Source: Arthrobacter sp. efr-133-R2A-120
GTDB lineage: Bacteria; Actinomycetota; Actinomycetes; Actinomycetales; Micrococcaceae
Assembly: GCF_030209835.1 (NCBI RefSeq)
Contig: NZ_JARVRF010000011.1
Coordinates: 62,001 to 126,000, forward strand
DNA length: 64,000 nt
Reading direction: 5' to 3'
Shown in pieces: positions 15,702-24,453 of the stretch (position 1 is the stretch's first letter; each line of letters opens with the position of its first letter). The notes beneath the pieces are model-generated. The model was not told the DNA's origin and made no database searches. It was given only the letters and a program-made list of their open reading frames with translations. The translations under genes were made by a program, and so were the position numbers.

Positions 15702-17068
15702 GAGGCTTCGGACTGCCCGGTGATACCGGTGGTTGATTCGATGATCGGACGCATTTTCTTCTCCAGTGCTTCGTAGAACATGGACAGGGGGAATTCGTCG
15801 TCGAGGACCTGGTCGGTGAGGCCGCGGGGCGGCCCATCGAGCGGCAGTGCCTCTGGGCCCTTCGCCCAGACCGATGCCGGGTGGGGAGTGACCGTACCGG
15901 AAATGAGCTTATACGCTGCGAGCCAGTGAGCGGCTTTGGGGCGGTCGATGGAGCGCCAGTACAGTTCTTCGATCCGGGCACCGAGCTCGATGACGATGTC
16001 GGCGGCCTCGTCCCAGTCGATGCTGAGCTTGCTGTCGGTCCAGTGCAGGACGTGGTGCTGGTGCATCCAGGCGAAGAGGAGCTGGCCGCCCAGGCCGTCG
16101 TAGTTGCGGACCCGGTTGCCAGTGATCGCGAAGCGGAAGATGCGGTCGAAGATGACGGCGTACTGGACGAGCTTCGCGTGGCGCCGCGCGTCGGGGGAAG
16201 CGTCCTCATCCTTCTCGATCCGGACGGATTCGCGGAAAGCTGTCAGGTCGCAGCGGAGTTCTTCGAGCGAATAGAGGAAGAACGGCATCCGCTGTTTGAT
16301 CATGAACGGATCGAAGGGAAGGTCGCCGCGCATGTGGGTGCGGTCATGGATCAGGTCCCACATGACGAACGTCCGCTGCGTGAGTTCCTGGTCGTCCAGC
16401 AGCTCGGCGGCGTCTGCGGGCAGCTCAAGGGACGTCGTTGCAGCGGCTGCTTTGAGGACGCGGCGGAAGCGTGCGGCCTCGCGGTCGGCGAAGATGGCAC
16501 CCCACGTGAAGGCAGGCGTTTCCCGCACTGCTACGGTCTCGGGAAAGAGCACGGCCGAATTGGTGTCGTACCCGGGGGTGAAGTCCAGGAAACGGATGGG
16601 CACGAACAGCTTGTTGGAGTAGTCGCCGGCTTCCAATGCGCCGATGAACTCGGGCCAGATCACCTCGATCAGGACCGCTTCCACAAGACGGCTCGTGCTT
16701 CCGTTCTGGGTGTACATGGGGAACACCACGAGGTGCTGGAGCCCGTCTTCGCGGTGTTCCTGCGGCTGGAAGGCCAGCAGCGAGTCGAGGAAGTCCGGGA
16801 TCCCGAAGCCGCCGCCGGCCCAACGTCCGAAGTCCTCGACCAGGAGTTCAAGATAGGGAGCGTCGTGCGGGAACGCAGGAGCCAGGCTCTTGATGGCCTC
16901 CATGATGGTGGATGTGTACGCCCGGGCAGCCTCGTGGTGGAGGGAATCCTGGATGGAACCGTCCTGGCCTTGGAAGGCCTGGAGGGCAGTGGCCGCAGCC
17001 TTCAGGGAGATCCAGTCCTGATTGTCCGACGTGATGCGCGGACGGGTGGTGCTAACGGTGGTGGTCAT
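15698..17068 (-). CDS. DUF6421 family protein
   Basis: 456 aa, matching a family of uncharacterised actinobacterial proteins now called DUF6421. The protein is soluble, rich in aromatic residues and has blocks likely to be conserved: DLIHDRTHMRGDLPFDPF, with a His-rich HDRTHMRG element that could bind metal; FAWMHQHHVLHWTD; and ELYWRSIDRPKAAHW. These His and Asp clusters suggest a metalloenzyme, but that is inference. ATG at 17068 with AGGAAAGG about 11 nt upstream. It heads an operon with the SDR (4-bp overlap) and threonine aldolase. Confidence 0.8.
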   Translation of the reverse strand: MTTTVSTTRPRITSDNQDWISLKAAATALQAFQGQDGSIQDSLHHEAARAYTSTIMEAIKSLAPAFPHDAPYLELLVEDFGRWAGGGFGIPDFLDSLLAFQPQEHREDGLQHLVVFPMYTQNGSTSRLVEAVLIEVIWPEFIGALEAGDYSNKLFVPIRFLDFTPGYDTNSAVLFPETVAVRETPAFTWGAIFADREAARFRRVLKAAAATTSLELPADAAELLDDQELTQRTFVMWDLIHDRTHMRGDLPFDPFMIKQRMPFFLYSLEELRCDLTAFRESVRIEKDEDASPDARRHAKLVQYAVIFDRIFRFAITGNRVRNYDGLGGQLLFAWMHQHHVLHWTDSKLSIDWDEAADIVIELGARIEELYWRSIDRPKAAHWLAAYKLISGTVTPHPASVWAKGPEALPLDGPPRGLTDQVLDDEFPLSMFYEALEKKMRPIIESTTGITGQSEAS

Positions 17069-17180
17069 CGTCGACGGTGCCTTTCCTCAAGAATCATTGT
17101 TCTGAGGTGAGCGTAACAAGCGGTCAGAGTCGCTAACTCAAAAGTGGCTCGAGCATAAGAAACTCTTGTGTAAGTGGTTC

Positions 17181-17233
17181 CGGCAGCCCCCGGAAGATCC
17201 AGCCCGGGGAGGGCTGGCCGTGGGGGACTGCCG
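17181..17233 (-). terminator. Two-tier hairpin downstream of msrB
   Basis: An outer stem CGGCAG(C)CCCC / GGGG(GA)CTGCCG encloses an inner stem CCAGCCC/GGGCTGG. It lies 12 bp past the msrB stop and before the DUF6421 promoter region, so it probably ends msrB transcription. Confidence 0.6.
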
Positions 17234-17244
17234 GTAGCTTGGCG

Positions 17245-17736
17245 TTACTGCCCGGCCGCGGACTCGACAAGCTTGAGCGAAACGGAGTTTATGCAATAGC
17301 GCTGGTCAGTAGGTGTGCCGTAGCCCTCACCCTCGAATACGTGTCCCAAGTGCGAATCGCAATTGGCGCAGCGGACCTCCACCCGTTCCATTCCCAAAGT
17401 GCGGTCATGCAGGTAACGGACGGTGCCTTCAGCAAGCGGTGCCCAGAAGGACGGCCAGCCGCAATGCGAATCGAATTTCTCGTTGCTGGTGAAAAGCTCT
17501 GCGCCACATGCCCGGCACTGGTACACGCCTGCTGTATGGGTGTCCCAATACTCACCCGTGTACGGGCGTTCCGTTCCGGCCTGGCGAAGGACCCTGAACT
17601 CCTCCGGGGTAAGCTCCTCGCGCCACTCCGCGTCCGTTTTCTCCACGCATTGCCCGTCCTTCGGGACATCTTGGTGGGGAACCCCGGCCAGGGGGTCTGC
17701 GGCCTGGAAGTACTTCTTGTTGTCTGCAGTGCTCAT
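17245..17736 (-). CDS. msrB: Peptide-methionine (R)-S-oxide reductase
   Basis: 163 aa. Repairs oxidised methionine by reducing the R-sulfoxide, using thioredoxin. Signature elements: SHCGWPSFWAP, two zinc CxxC pairs at residues 74/77 (CRAC) and 123/126 (CANC), SHLGHVFEG, and the catalytic Cys148 in RYCINSVSL. It is a stand-alone MsrB with no MsrA fusion and no signal peptide. ATG at 17736. Transcribed alone or with the small gene at 17750-18241, which ends only 13 bp upstream on the same strand. Confidence 0.95.
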   Translation of the reverse strand: MSTADNKKYFQAADPLAGVPHQDVPKDGQCVEKTDAEWREELTPEEFRVLRQAGTERPYTGEYWDTHTAGVYQCRACGAELFTSNEKFDSHCGWPSFWAPLAEGTVRYLHDRTLGMERVEVRCANCDSHLGHVFEGEGYGTPTDQRYCINSVSLKLVESAAGQ

Positions 17737-17749
17737 GCTCTCTCAACGC

Positions 17750-18241
17750 TCACGAGTCGCCGATAAATCCCGAGCCCGCATAGAGATGCAGCACGGGCAA
17801 CCCCAACTGGTCCTGGGCCTTGTTCGCCCAGTCTGTATGGAAGGTGTCGGCAATCGCATGCGGGCGGGTGACCACTACGGCCTGTGCCGCATTGAGTTCC
17901 TTGACCTTTGACACCAAGCCGGCCACGGCACCGCCGTCGACGATTTCACCTGTGACTCCGCCACCCAGCCCATCCAAGGCCGTGAGGGACGCTGACAGGG
18001 CCTCTGCAGCCTGGGCCCGCTCCGACTGGGGATCCGGTGCCTCTGCGATCAGATCCCGGAATGCCTTGGCTACTTCAAGCATCGAGAGGTTCTCAAGGAA
18101 GTCCACCAGCAAGTGCCGTTCGGTGTTCGCGGGCACCAGCACCACCAAGGGCGAGTCTCCGCCGTCGAGCAGTTTGGCAATATTGACGCGGTCGTCCGGG
18201 CCGAGAGGCTCTTCGGTAAGGATGACGATTGGATCACTCAT
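17750..18241 (-). CDS. Hypothetical cytosolic protein upstream of msrB
   Basis: 163 aa from the ATG at 18241 (the frame is open further upstream, but that part has a proline/arginine-rich, non-coding look). The protein begins SDPIVILTEEPLGPDD, has an alternating hydrophobic-strand/helix pattern (SPLVVLVPANTERHLLVDFL, AQAVVVTRPHAIADT) and ends LYAGSGFIGDS. This looks like a Rossmann-like or UspA-like alpha/beta fold, but I see no nucleotide-binding motif and cannot place it in a family. It is 13 bp from msrB and probably co-transcribed. The promoter region is shared with the divergent hydrolase gene at 18382. Confidence 0.75.
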   Translation of the reverse strand: MSDPIVILTEEPLGPDDRVNIAKLLDGGDSPLVVLVPANTERHLLVDFLENLSMLEVAKAFRDLIAEAPDPQSERAQAAEALSASLTALDGLGGGVTGEIVDGGAVAGLVSKVKELNAAQAVVVTRPHAIADTFHTDWANKAQDQLGLPVLHLYAGSGFIGDS

Positions 18242-18381
18242 GGCTACAGCGTAGACCTGAGCCGCGCCGGGTGGCATGGTTTGGCGCGGCAATTCTGTTC
18301 TTGCCGCCCCGCGGCCTCGCGGAGGAAACACCATGGAGGGCGCTGTTCAGAACACGGCCCCGCAACCGGGAGAATGGTCAC

Positions 18382-19632
18382 ATGGCATCCATGACCCGAG
18401 CTGCGCCAACCGTTGAGAACGGTGCGAAAATGTCCGCCCGCGCTAAATGGGCCGTTGCGGGGATCGTGGCCGGAAGCAGCATTGCCGGCTTGCTGGGCGC
18501 AGGGTCATCTGCGCTCGCAGCCTATTTCGCCCGGCGCGTCATTACCCCCTCAGTGCGCGAGGCCGACCAGGAAGTGTTGGCGGTGGTGCGTGGTGACAAT
18601 GGTCTTCAGGTCATCCTCGCAGCCACCCCGGACACCACCATCGACGGCGTGTTCAGCCTCTACTTCGCGGGCGGGACAGGGTTCGCACGGATTGGGCGGA
18701 TCGTGTCCTATTCGCCCGCGGAACGGACGGTGCAGCGCGAGGTCGAGGAAGTCTACAGCGGTGATCTGGCAACGGCCCGGCGCGCATGGTGGAGCGGCGC
18801 CGTCTACGACTCCCCGGCGGCGCTTGGCCTGGATTCGGAAGACATACAGATCGACGTCGAGGGTGGCAAAGCGCCTGCGTGGCTCATTCCGTCCGGCACG
18901 GGGAAGCCCGCGAAGGTGTGGGCGATCATGGTCCACGGCCGCGGTGCCACCCGCCTCGAAGGCTTGCGGGCAGTTCACACTGCGCGCGAACTCGGACTCG
19001 ACAGCCTGCTGGTTTCCTACCGGAACGACGGCCTTGCGCCGTCTGCCCCCGACGGGCGTTACGGGCTGGGGTCCACCGAATGGCACGACGTCGACGCGGC
19101 CATTGAGTACGCGCTCGCCCATGGCGCCCACGAGGTGGTCCTCTTCGGATGGTCGATGGGCGGGGCGATCTGCCTGCAGACGGCCGATCTTTCGCACCAC
19201 CGCCATGTGATCAGGGCCATGGTCCTGGACGCCCCGGTGATCAACTGGGTCAACGTCCTGGCACACCATGCCCAGATCAACAGGATTCCCTACGCGGTGG
19301 GTCGCTACGGGCAGTTGATGTTGGGGCACCCGTTAGGCCGGCGCCTCACCGGCCTGGCCGCTCCCGTCGACTTGAAGGCCATGGACTGGGATACCCGCGC
19401 CGTTGAACTGCGGACCCCGACGCTGGTGATCCACAGCGTGGATGATGAGTACGTTCCCTACGAACCCTCCGCCAGCCTCGCCGAAAAGAATCCGGAAATG
19501 GTCACCTTCGAGCCTTTCGAAGGCGCGCGCCACACAAAGGAGTGGAACGTGGACCCGCAGAAGTGGGAGCGGCTGGTGCGCTCATGGCTCGCTCCGCGCC
19601 TCGCGCCCCGCGGCGGGCCCGCGTCGGCCTGA
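18382..19632 (+). CDS. Alpha/beta hydrolase with N-terminal membrane anchor
   Basis: 416 aa. The catalytic triad of the fold is visible: Ser258 in LFGWSMGGAI, Asp354 or 355 in IHSVDDEYVP, His384 in GARHTKEWN. Residues ~22-45 form a hydrophobic stretch rich in Gly/Ala/Ser that could be an uncleaved signal anchor, so the enzyme may face the cell surface or sit at the membrane. The middle region carries MVHGRGATRLEGLRAV, the oxyanion-side loop. Substrate unknown; relatives include secreted esterases and peptidase S9-like enzymes. The ATG at 18382 follows GGGAG by 9 nt; ATGs at 18391 and 18430 are alternatives. Divergent from the gene at 17750 and convergent with ybaK. Confidence 0.86.
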   Translation: MASMTRAAPTVENGAKMSARAKWAVAGIVAGSSIAGLLGAGSSALAAYFARRVITPSVREADQEVLAVVRGDNGLQVILAATPDTTIDGVFSLYFAGGTGFARIGRIVSYSPAERTVQREVEEVYSGDLATARRAWWSGAVYDSPAALGLDSEDIQIDVEGGKAPAWLIPSGTGKPAKVWAIMVHGRGATRLEGLRAVHTARELGLDSLLVSYRNDGLAPSAPDGRYGLGSTEWHDVDAAIEYALAHGAHEVVLFGWSMGGAICLQTADLSHHRHVIRAMVLDAPVINWVNVLAHHAQINRIPYAVGRYGQLMLGHPLGRRLTGLAAPVDLKAMDWDTRAVELRTPTLVIHSVDDEYVPYEPSASLAEKNPEMVTFEPFEGARHTKEWNVDPQKWERLVRSWLAPRLAPRGGPASA

Positions 19633-19665
19633 GAGCCTTCGTGCCTGCGCTGCTCCCGGAGCTTG

Positions 19666-20157
19666 CTAGGGGCTCCCGATCGGGGCAGTCCGGGCGTTCG
19701 TGAGCCGGATGAGGTCCGCGGGGTCCAGTTCAATGTCCAAGCCGCGCCGTCCACCGGAAACAAGGACTGTTCCGAAGGCCAGGGCCGATTCGTCAAGGAC
19801 GGTAGGCGATGCCTGGCGTTGCCCCAACGGAGAAATACCGCCCAGGACGTAGCCGGTGCGTCGCTCGGCCGTTTTAGGATCGGCCATGGTGGCCTTCTTC
19901 GATCCGAGGGCCGCTGCGATTGCTTTGAGGTCCAGGGTGCCACTCACCGGAACGATGCCCACGGCGAGTTTGCCTTCAATGTCCACCATCAAGGTCTTGA
20001 ACACCCGGTCGGGATCGATACCCAGGACCTCGGCCGCCTCAAGCCCGTAGCTGGCTGCCGAAGGATCATGCGCGTACGGGTGCAGGGTGAACGGAACGCC
20101 GGCCGCAGCCAGTACGGCTGTGGCCGGCGTTCCCTGTGAAGCCTGTTTCTTGGCCAT
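19666..20157 (-). CDS. ybaK: Cys-tRNA(Pro)/Cys-tRNA(Cys) deacylase (YbaK/EbsC family)
   Basis: 163 aa, full length for YbaK. Trans-editing enzyme that clears cysteine mischarged on tRNA-Pro. Typical pattern: TPATAVLAAAGVPFTLHPY, VFKTLMVDIEGKLAVGIVPV with the functional Lys in FKTL, AAALGSKKATMAD, and GYVLGGISPLGQRQ. The ATG at 20157 lies 15 bp after the sufE stop, so sufE and ybaK share a transcript, possibly starting at the upstream sulfurtransferase gene; all three concern sulfur or cysteine handling. Confidence 0.93.
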   Translation of the reverse strand: MAKKQASQGTPATAVLAAAGVPFTLHPYAHDPSAASYGLEAAEVLGIDPDRVFKTLMVDIEGKLAVGIVPVSGTLDLKAIAAALGSKKATMADPKTAERRTGYVLGGISPLGQRQASPTVLDESALAFGTVLVSGGRRGLDIELDPADLIRLTNARTAPIGSP

Positions 20158-20172
20158 TCCCGGTATCCCGGA

Positions 20173-20628
20173 TCAGGACAACAAGCGGTCCGCTGCGGCG
20201 ACCTTGCGCTTGATCCGCCCCAGCATGGCCGTCATGCCGCGCATGCGCAACGGCGTGATTGCCCGGGTGAGGCCCAGCAGTTCCGGCATGTCATCCGGAA
20301 CAGCCAGGATCTCTGCGGCAGTCAGCCCATCCAGGCCTTCGTGCAGAACCCCCGCGAACCCGCGCGTGGTGGGCGCCTCCGGCGGTGCCTTGAAGAACAA
20401 ACGGTAGGCGACGCCGTCGGGGTTCTTTTCCTGCTCTATGGTCAGGAACAGCGGCGACTGGCACTCCACCACTTGCTCCAGGAGTTCAGGGTGGTCCAGC
20501 AGCCGTTCCGGCAAGCCCGGGAGCCCGCGCGAGAACTCAAGCAACAGCTGAAGGCGATCGGGCTCGGTCAACGCCTGGAAGTCATCGACAATTTCCGCCA
20601 ATGCGGCGGGCAAAGTATTGGTACTCAT
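20173..20628 (-). CDS. sufE: SufE family cysteine desulfuration protein
   Basis: 151 aa from the ATG at 20628; a start six codons earlier is possible but less likely. SufE proteins accept persulfide sulfur from a cysteine desulfurase and pass it to the iron-sulfur scaffold. The acceptor Cys56 lies in VVECQSPLFL, and the conserved region GFAGVLHEGLDGLTAAEIL and the terminal LGLTRAITPLRMRGMTAML are complete. No SufBCDS genes are in the window; the neighbour upstream (88 bp) is a rhodanese-type sulfurtransferase and downstream is ybaK, a coherent sulfur-related group seen in several actinobacteria. Confidence 0.92.
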   Translation of the reverse strand: MSTNTLPAALAEIVDDFQALTEPDRLQLLLEFSRGLPGLPERLLDHPELLEQVVECQSPLFLTIEQEKNPDGVAYRLFFKAPPEAPTTRGFAGVLHEGLDGLTAAEILAVPDDMPELLGLTRAITPLRMRGMTAMLGRIKRKVAAADRLLS

Positions 20629-20716
20629 CACTTCCAGCTTACGCAAGTCCGGGCCGCTCTGGCCCCCGTTGCTTCAATATGGCAAAGCCAATAGGGCAAG
20701 GCACGGAGATTCCGGA

Positions 20717-21640
20717 CTACTTTCCGGCGAATGCGGGTACGGAGCCCCGCTCAGCGCCCTTGACGATCGGGACGCGCACTGCGTTGCCCCACTCCGTCCA
20801 GGAACCGTCGTAGTTGCGGACCGTTTCGAAACCAAGCAGGTACTTCAGTGCGAACCAGGTGTGGCTGGAACGCTCGCCGATGCGGCAGTAAGCCACGACG
20901 TCGTCGCCTTCCGTGAGGCCGGCTTCCCCGAGATAGAGGGCCTCAAGTTCGGTCCGGTTGCGGTAGGTGCCATCTTCGGCAGCGGCGCGTGCCCACGGGA
21001 TGGAGGCTGCGGTGGGAATGTGGCCACCGCGCAGGGCGCCCTCTTCGGGGTAGGCGGGCATGTGGGTGCGCTGGCCGGTGTATTCCTCGGGGGATCGGAC
21101 GTCGATCAGCGGCTTGCCAAAGTGAGCCAAGACGTCATCCTTGAAGGCGCGGATCGGGGCGTCGTTCCGTTCGATCACGGGGTACTCGCCCGGGGCGGGC
21201 TGGGGGACGTCGGTGGTGATCTCGCGGCCTTCTGCGATCCATTTGTCGCGGCCGCCGTCCAGGAGGCGGACGTCTTCGTGCCCGAAGAGCGTGAAAACCC
21301 AGAGCGCGTAAGCGGCCCACCAGTTGGACTTGTCGCCGTAGATCACCACGGTGGTGTCCCGCGAGATGCCTTTGGCGGCTGCCAGCGCAGCGAACGCTTC
21401 ACCGTCGACATAATCCCGGGTGACTTCATCGTTCAGGTCCGTGTGCCAGTCGATCTTGACTGCGCCCGGAATGTGGCCGGTCTCGTACAGGAGGACGTCT
21501 TCGTCGGATTCGACAACAACCAGCTTGCCGTCGCCGAGCGCGCCGCCTTCAAGGGCTGCGGCGAGCCACTCGGTGGACACCAGACGTTCTGGGTGGGCGT
21601 ACGCGGCGAACTTTTCGTTCTGTTCAACGGGGTAGGACAT
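20717..21640 (-). CDS. sseA: Thiosulfate/3-mercaptopyruvate sulfurtransferase
   Basis: 307 aa, two tandem rhodanese domains. The C-terminal domain has the active-site loop [13 protein letters not shown] with catalytic Cys at ~252; the N-terminal domain is inactive, with Asp in place of Cys ([14 protein letters not shown]), as is normal in the family. CRIGERSS is the thiosulfate-type loop. [14 protein letters not shown] and the [14 protein letters not shown] segment are typical. I prefer the ATG at 21640 because AAAGG then sits 8 nt upstream; the ATG two codons earlier would have only a 2-nt spacing. It is divergent from zapE across ~200 bp and heads the sseA-sufE-ybaK set. Confidence 0.93.
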   Translation of the reverse strand: MSYPVEQNEKFAAYAHPERLVSTEWLAAALEGGALGDGKLVVVESDEDVLLYETGHIPGAVKIDWHTDLNDEVTRDYVDGEAFAALAAAKGISRDTTVVIYGDKSNWWAAYALWVFTLFGHEDVRLLDGGRDKWIAEGREITTDVPQPAPGEYPVIERNDAPIRAFKDDVLAHFGKPLIDVRSPEEYTGQRTHMPAYPEEGALRGGHIPTAASIPWARAAAEDGTYRNRTELEALYLGEAGLTEGDDVVAYCRIGERSSHTWFALKYLLGFETVRNYDGSWTEWGNAVRVPIVKGAERGSVPAFAGK

Positions 21641-21848
21641 TGGCATGGCCTTTCACTGACACTTGCACTGACACCGGGCGGCGCCGGGCGAGAGGACGTG
21701 CCCGGCATTGATCCCACATTATCGAGGGCAGGGGACTAAAGCTCCTCCCCGTTCATATGGTGAAATATGGCCTTCATCACGTGTCCGCCCGGGGCACGCC
21801 ATAGCCGGTATTCTTGCTGGGGACTTACGACACGAAGAACGGACCGCC

Positions 21849-22886
21849 TTGGTACAGATCGAACAGCTCGCCGCGCGCACGCCGGCGGTCTCAGTGGATG
21901 AGATTCTGAAGGGTTTCTACCCTTCGCCACGGTTCGGAGAGGTGTCCTTCAAAAGCTACCGGCCTGATCCGAACCAGCCCAGCCAAGCGGCGGCGGTCAA
22001 GGCCCTGGAAGCGTTCGGATCGACGGTGGGAGCCGGTGACGGAGACGGCCTGTTCAAACGCCTCTTCAGCAAGAAGGTCAACGGCAGGGCCGGGATCTAC
22101 CTCGACGGCGGATTCGGCGTCGGAAAGACCCACCTGCTGGCTTCCCTGTGGCACTCGGCCCCGGGACCGAAAGCCTTCGGAACATTCGTGGAGTACACCA
22201 ACCTGGTAGGTGCCCTGTCCTTCCGCAAGACCGTGGAAGCCTTGAGCAGCTACAAGCTCGTCTGCATTGACGAATTCGAGCTCGATGATCCGGGCGACAC
22301 AGTGCTGATGTCCCGCCTCATGCGTGAACTGGCCGACGCCGGCGTGAAGCTCGCTGCCACGTCCAACACTCTGCCCGGGTCACTGGGCGAGGGCCGCTTT
22401 GCCGCCGTCGACTTCCAACGGGAGATCCAGGTCCTCGCGGACCAATTCGATGTTGTCAGGATCGACGGGGAAGACTTCAGGCACCGCGGCCTGCCCGCCG
22501 CTCCGGCACCCTTGAAGACCGAAGACCTCAAGCGGCAGATGCACGCCGAGTTCGATGGGCAGACCGTGGCGGTGGACGATTTCCGCGGCCTGATCGACCA
22601 CCTCGCCGGCGTCCACCCCAGCCGCTATCGCAAGCTGATCGCAGGCATCGATGCGGTTGTCTGGCGGGATGTGGAAACCATCACGGAGCAGGCCGTTGCC
22701 CTTCGCTTCGTGGTGCTGGCCGACCGTTTGTACGACAAGGACGTCCCGATCCTTGCCAGCGGCGTGCCCTTCGACAAGCTGTTCACCGAGGATATGATGA
22801 CCGGCGGGTACATGAAGAAGTACTTCCGCGCCGTGTCCCGTCTGACCGCCCTGGCGCGTGAGGGCCAAAACCACGAGCCCTCGTAG
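21849..22886 (+). CDS. zapE: Cell division protein ZapE (AFG1-like ATPase)
   Basis: 345 aa from a TTG at 21849; the frame is open upstream but without a start supported by a ribosome binding site, and the N-terminus VQIEQLAARTPAVSVDEIL fits the family. ZapE is an AAA-type P-loop ATPase that associates with the Z ring in proteobacteria; its actinobacterial role is less clear. The Walker A motif is GGFGVGKTHLL (residues ~87-97), Walker B LVCIDEFELDD (Asp141-Glu142), and a sensor AATSNTLP follows. No membrane segment. It is monocistronic: divergent from sseA and followed directly by the 60-bp terminator-type repeats. Confidence 0.92.
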   Translation: MVQIEQLAARTPAVSVDEILKGFYPSPRFGEVSFKSYRPDPNQPSQAAAVKALEAFGSTVGAGDGDGLFKRLFSKKVNGRAGIYLDGGFGVGKTHLLASLWHSAPGPKAFGTFVEYTNLVGALSFRKTVEALSSYKLVCIDEFELDDPGDTVLMSRLMRELADAGVKLAATSNTLPGSLGEGRFAAVDFQREIQVLADQFDVVRIDGEDFRHRGLPAAPAPLKTEDLKRQMHAEFDGQTVAVDDFRGLIDHLAGVHPSRYRKLIAGIDAVVWRDVETITEQAVALRFVVLADRLYDKDVPILASGVPFDKLFTEDMMTGGYMKKYFRAVSRLTALAREGQNHEPS

Positions 22887-23083
22887 GGACCCTGCTGCCC
22901 CACAGATTGGGGCAGGCCCTTTCGTGTCGACTGCGTCGCCACGTAGGGACCCTGCTGCCCCACAGATTGGGGCAGGCCCTTTCGTGTCGACTGCGTCGCC
23001 ACGTAGGGACCCTGCTGCCCCACAGATTGGGGCAGGCCCTTTCGTGTCGACTCCGTCGCCACGTAGGGACCCTGCTGCCCCAC
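22884..23083 (+). repeat. 60-bp perfect tandem repeat with terminator hairpins (3.3 copies)
   Basis: The unit starting TAGGGACCCTGCTGCCCC at 22884 repeats at 22944 and 23004 and, truncated after about 20 bp, at 23064. Copies are identical except for one base in the last (CTCCGTCG for CTGCGTCG). Each full copy contains CTGCCCC-ACAGATT-GGGGCAG, flanked by AGGG/CCCT and followed by TTT, a reasonable intrinsic terminator for zapE. The first copy begins inside the zapE stop codon (TAG). Because 60 is divisible by three, spurious long open frames run through it on both strands. Confidence 0.9.
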
Positions 23084-23096
23084 TCTAGGGGCCACT

Positions 23097-24314
23097 CTAG
23101 TTTTGGGGTTCCCTGTCTTTCAGGACCCAACGCACCAGGATTCCGGCGGCAAGTGCCCAGAATGCGGCGCCGATCCCTGCGAAACTGAGGCCAGAGGCTG
23201 CGATCAGGAACGTCACGGAGGCTCCGATGCGTTCCTCGGCGATAGCCAGCGCCGAAGCGATGGCGGAAGCCATCGTGCCCAGCAGGGCCAACCCCGCCAC
23301 GGCCTCCAGGAGCCCGGGCGGTGCCGCCGCCACGACGGTCACCAACGCGGCGGAGAAGGCTGCCAACGCGAGGTAGGCCAGGCCTGAAGTGAAGGCCGCG
23401 ATCCAGCGCCGGCTCCGGTCTTCACCCGCTTCTTCTCCGGCGGCCAGCGCAGCGCTTAACGCGGCCAGGTTGATCGCATGTCCACCAAAGGGAGCCCCAA
23501 GCGCAGTCCCTGCCCCGGTCACCAGCATCGACTGGCGCCACGGGACGGTGTAGCCGAAGGACCTCAGCACAGCCACTCCCGGAATGTTCTGGGAAGCCAT
23601 GGTGACAATGAACAAGGGCAAGGCGATGCCGGCCACCGCACTGGGCGTGAAGGCCGGGGTGGTCCAATGCAACTCAGGCAACAGCCGGTTCATGGGAATG
23701 CCCACGCCGTTGACCACGATGTAGATTCCGATGACGGCGAGGGCTACCAACAGCGCAGCAGGGACCGACCAGCGGGGCGCCAGCTTCATCGTGACCAGCC
23801 AGCAGAGGATTACGGGCGCCACCAACAAAGGGGCAGTGCCCAAGGCCTTGAACGGGGCAAGGCACAGGGACAGAAGCACCCCGGCGAGCATCGCCTGCGC
23901 GAGGGCCGTGGGAATCCTCGCCATCAGCTTGCCAAGCGCCGGAATGAGTCCCGTGAGGGCGATCAGTACGCCAGCGATGAGGAAGGCGCCGACGGCGGCC
24001 GGCCACCGGCCGTCGGGCACTCCGGCTCCCGCGAGCAACGCCGCGCCGGGAGTCGACCACGCAAGCGTGACGGGCAAGCGGGACCGCCAAGACAACCAGA
24101 GCACGCCTAGCCCGAAGGTGAGGGTGAGGGCAAGGAGTCCGCTGGCGGCCTGTTCCTGTGTGGCGCCAACGGCCCGGAGACCTGCGAGCACCACCGCGAA
24201 AGATGAGGTGAAACCGACCAGCGCGGTCACAACTCCCGCCACAAGCGGACGGGAGAGCTGCCGGGAAGGGGAAGCCGGACGTGACTGTGCGGTGTGGAGA
24301 GGTGACGCTGGCAT
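23097..24314 (-). CDS. benE: BenE family benzoate/H+ symporter-like transporter
   Basis: 405 aa with about 11-12 hydrophobic segments, the size and pattern of BenE, an inner-membrane proton symporter for benzoate within the nucleobase-transporter-like fold. Characteristic stretches: GVVTALVGFTSSFAVVLAGL, WSTPGAALLAGAG, FIVTMASQNIPGVAVLRSFGY (conserved NIPG element) and GAPFGGHAINLAALSAAL. Substrate is inferred from the family only; no benzoate catabolic genes adjoin it, although a catechol operon lies 37 kb away in the window. The gene converges with zapE; its stop is a few bases beyond the 60-bp repeats, which could serve as terminators from both sides. Confidence 0.88.
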   Translation of the reverse strand: MPASPLHTAQSRPASPSRQLSRPLVAGVVTALVGFTSSFAVVLAGLRAVGATQEQAASGLLALTLTFGLGVLWLSWRSRLPVTLAWSTPGAALLAGAGVPDGRWPAAVGAFLIAGVLIALTGLIPALGKLMARIPTALAQAMLAGVLLSLCLAPFKALGTAPLLVAPVILCWLVTMKLAPRWSVPAALLVALAVIGIYIVVNGVGIPMNRLLPELHWTTPAFTPSAVAGIALPLFIVTMASQNIPGVAVLRSFGYTVPWRQSMLVTGAGTALGAPFGGHAINLAALSAALAAGEEAGEDRSRRWIAAFTSGLAYLALAAFSAALVTVVAAAPPGLLEAVAGLALLGTMASAIASALAIAEERIGASVTFLIAASGLSFAGIGAAFWALAAGILVRWVLKDREPQN

Positions 24315-24453
24315 AGTCCCTCACGTTACCGGAGCAGCGGTCCGTCTGCCGAGGCGGTAGCGGTTAAACGCCAAGGGCACCGGCGGCGCCTCGCGGCGGG
24401 ACCGGTGCCCCGTTGACGTAACTGTATTCGGGAGCTCTGGCCGGCGGAACCGG

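Noticed and set aside
22884..23083. CRISPR array at the 60-bp repeats
   Set aside because: Whole 60-bp units are identical, including the would-be spacers.
22858..23088. Repetitive small protein across the 60-bp repeats
   Set aside because: The frame exists only because 60 is a multiple of three; no ribosome binding site, and the repeats are better explained as terminators.
23097..24314. Xanthine/uracil permease instead of BenE
   Set aside because: The NIPG-containing helix and overall spacing fit BenE better, although both belong to related folds.
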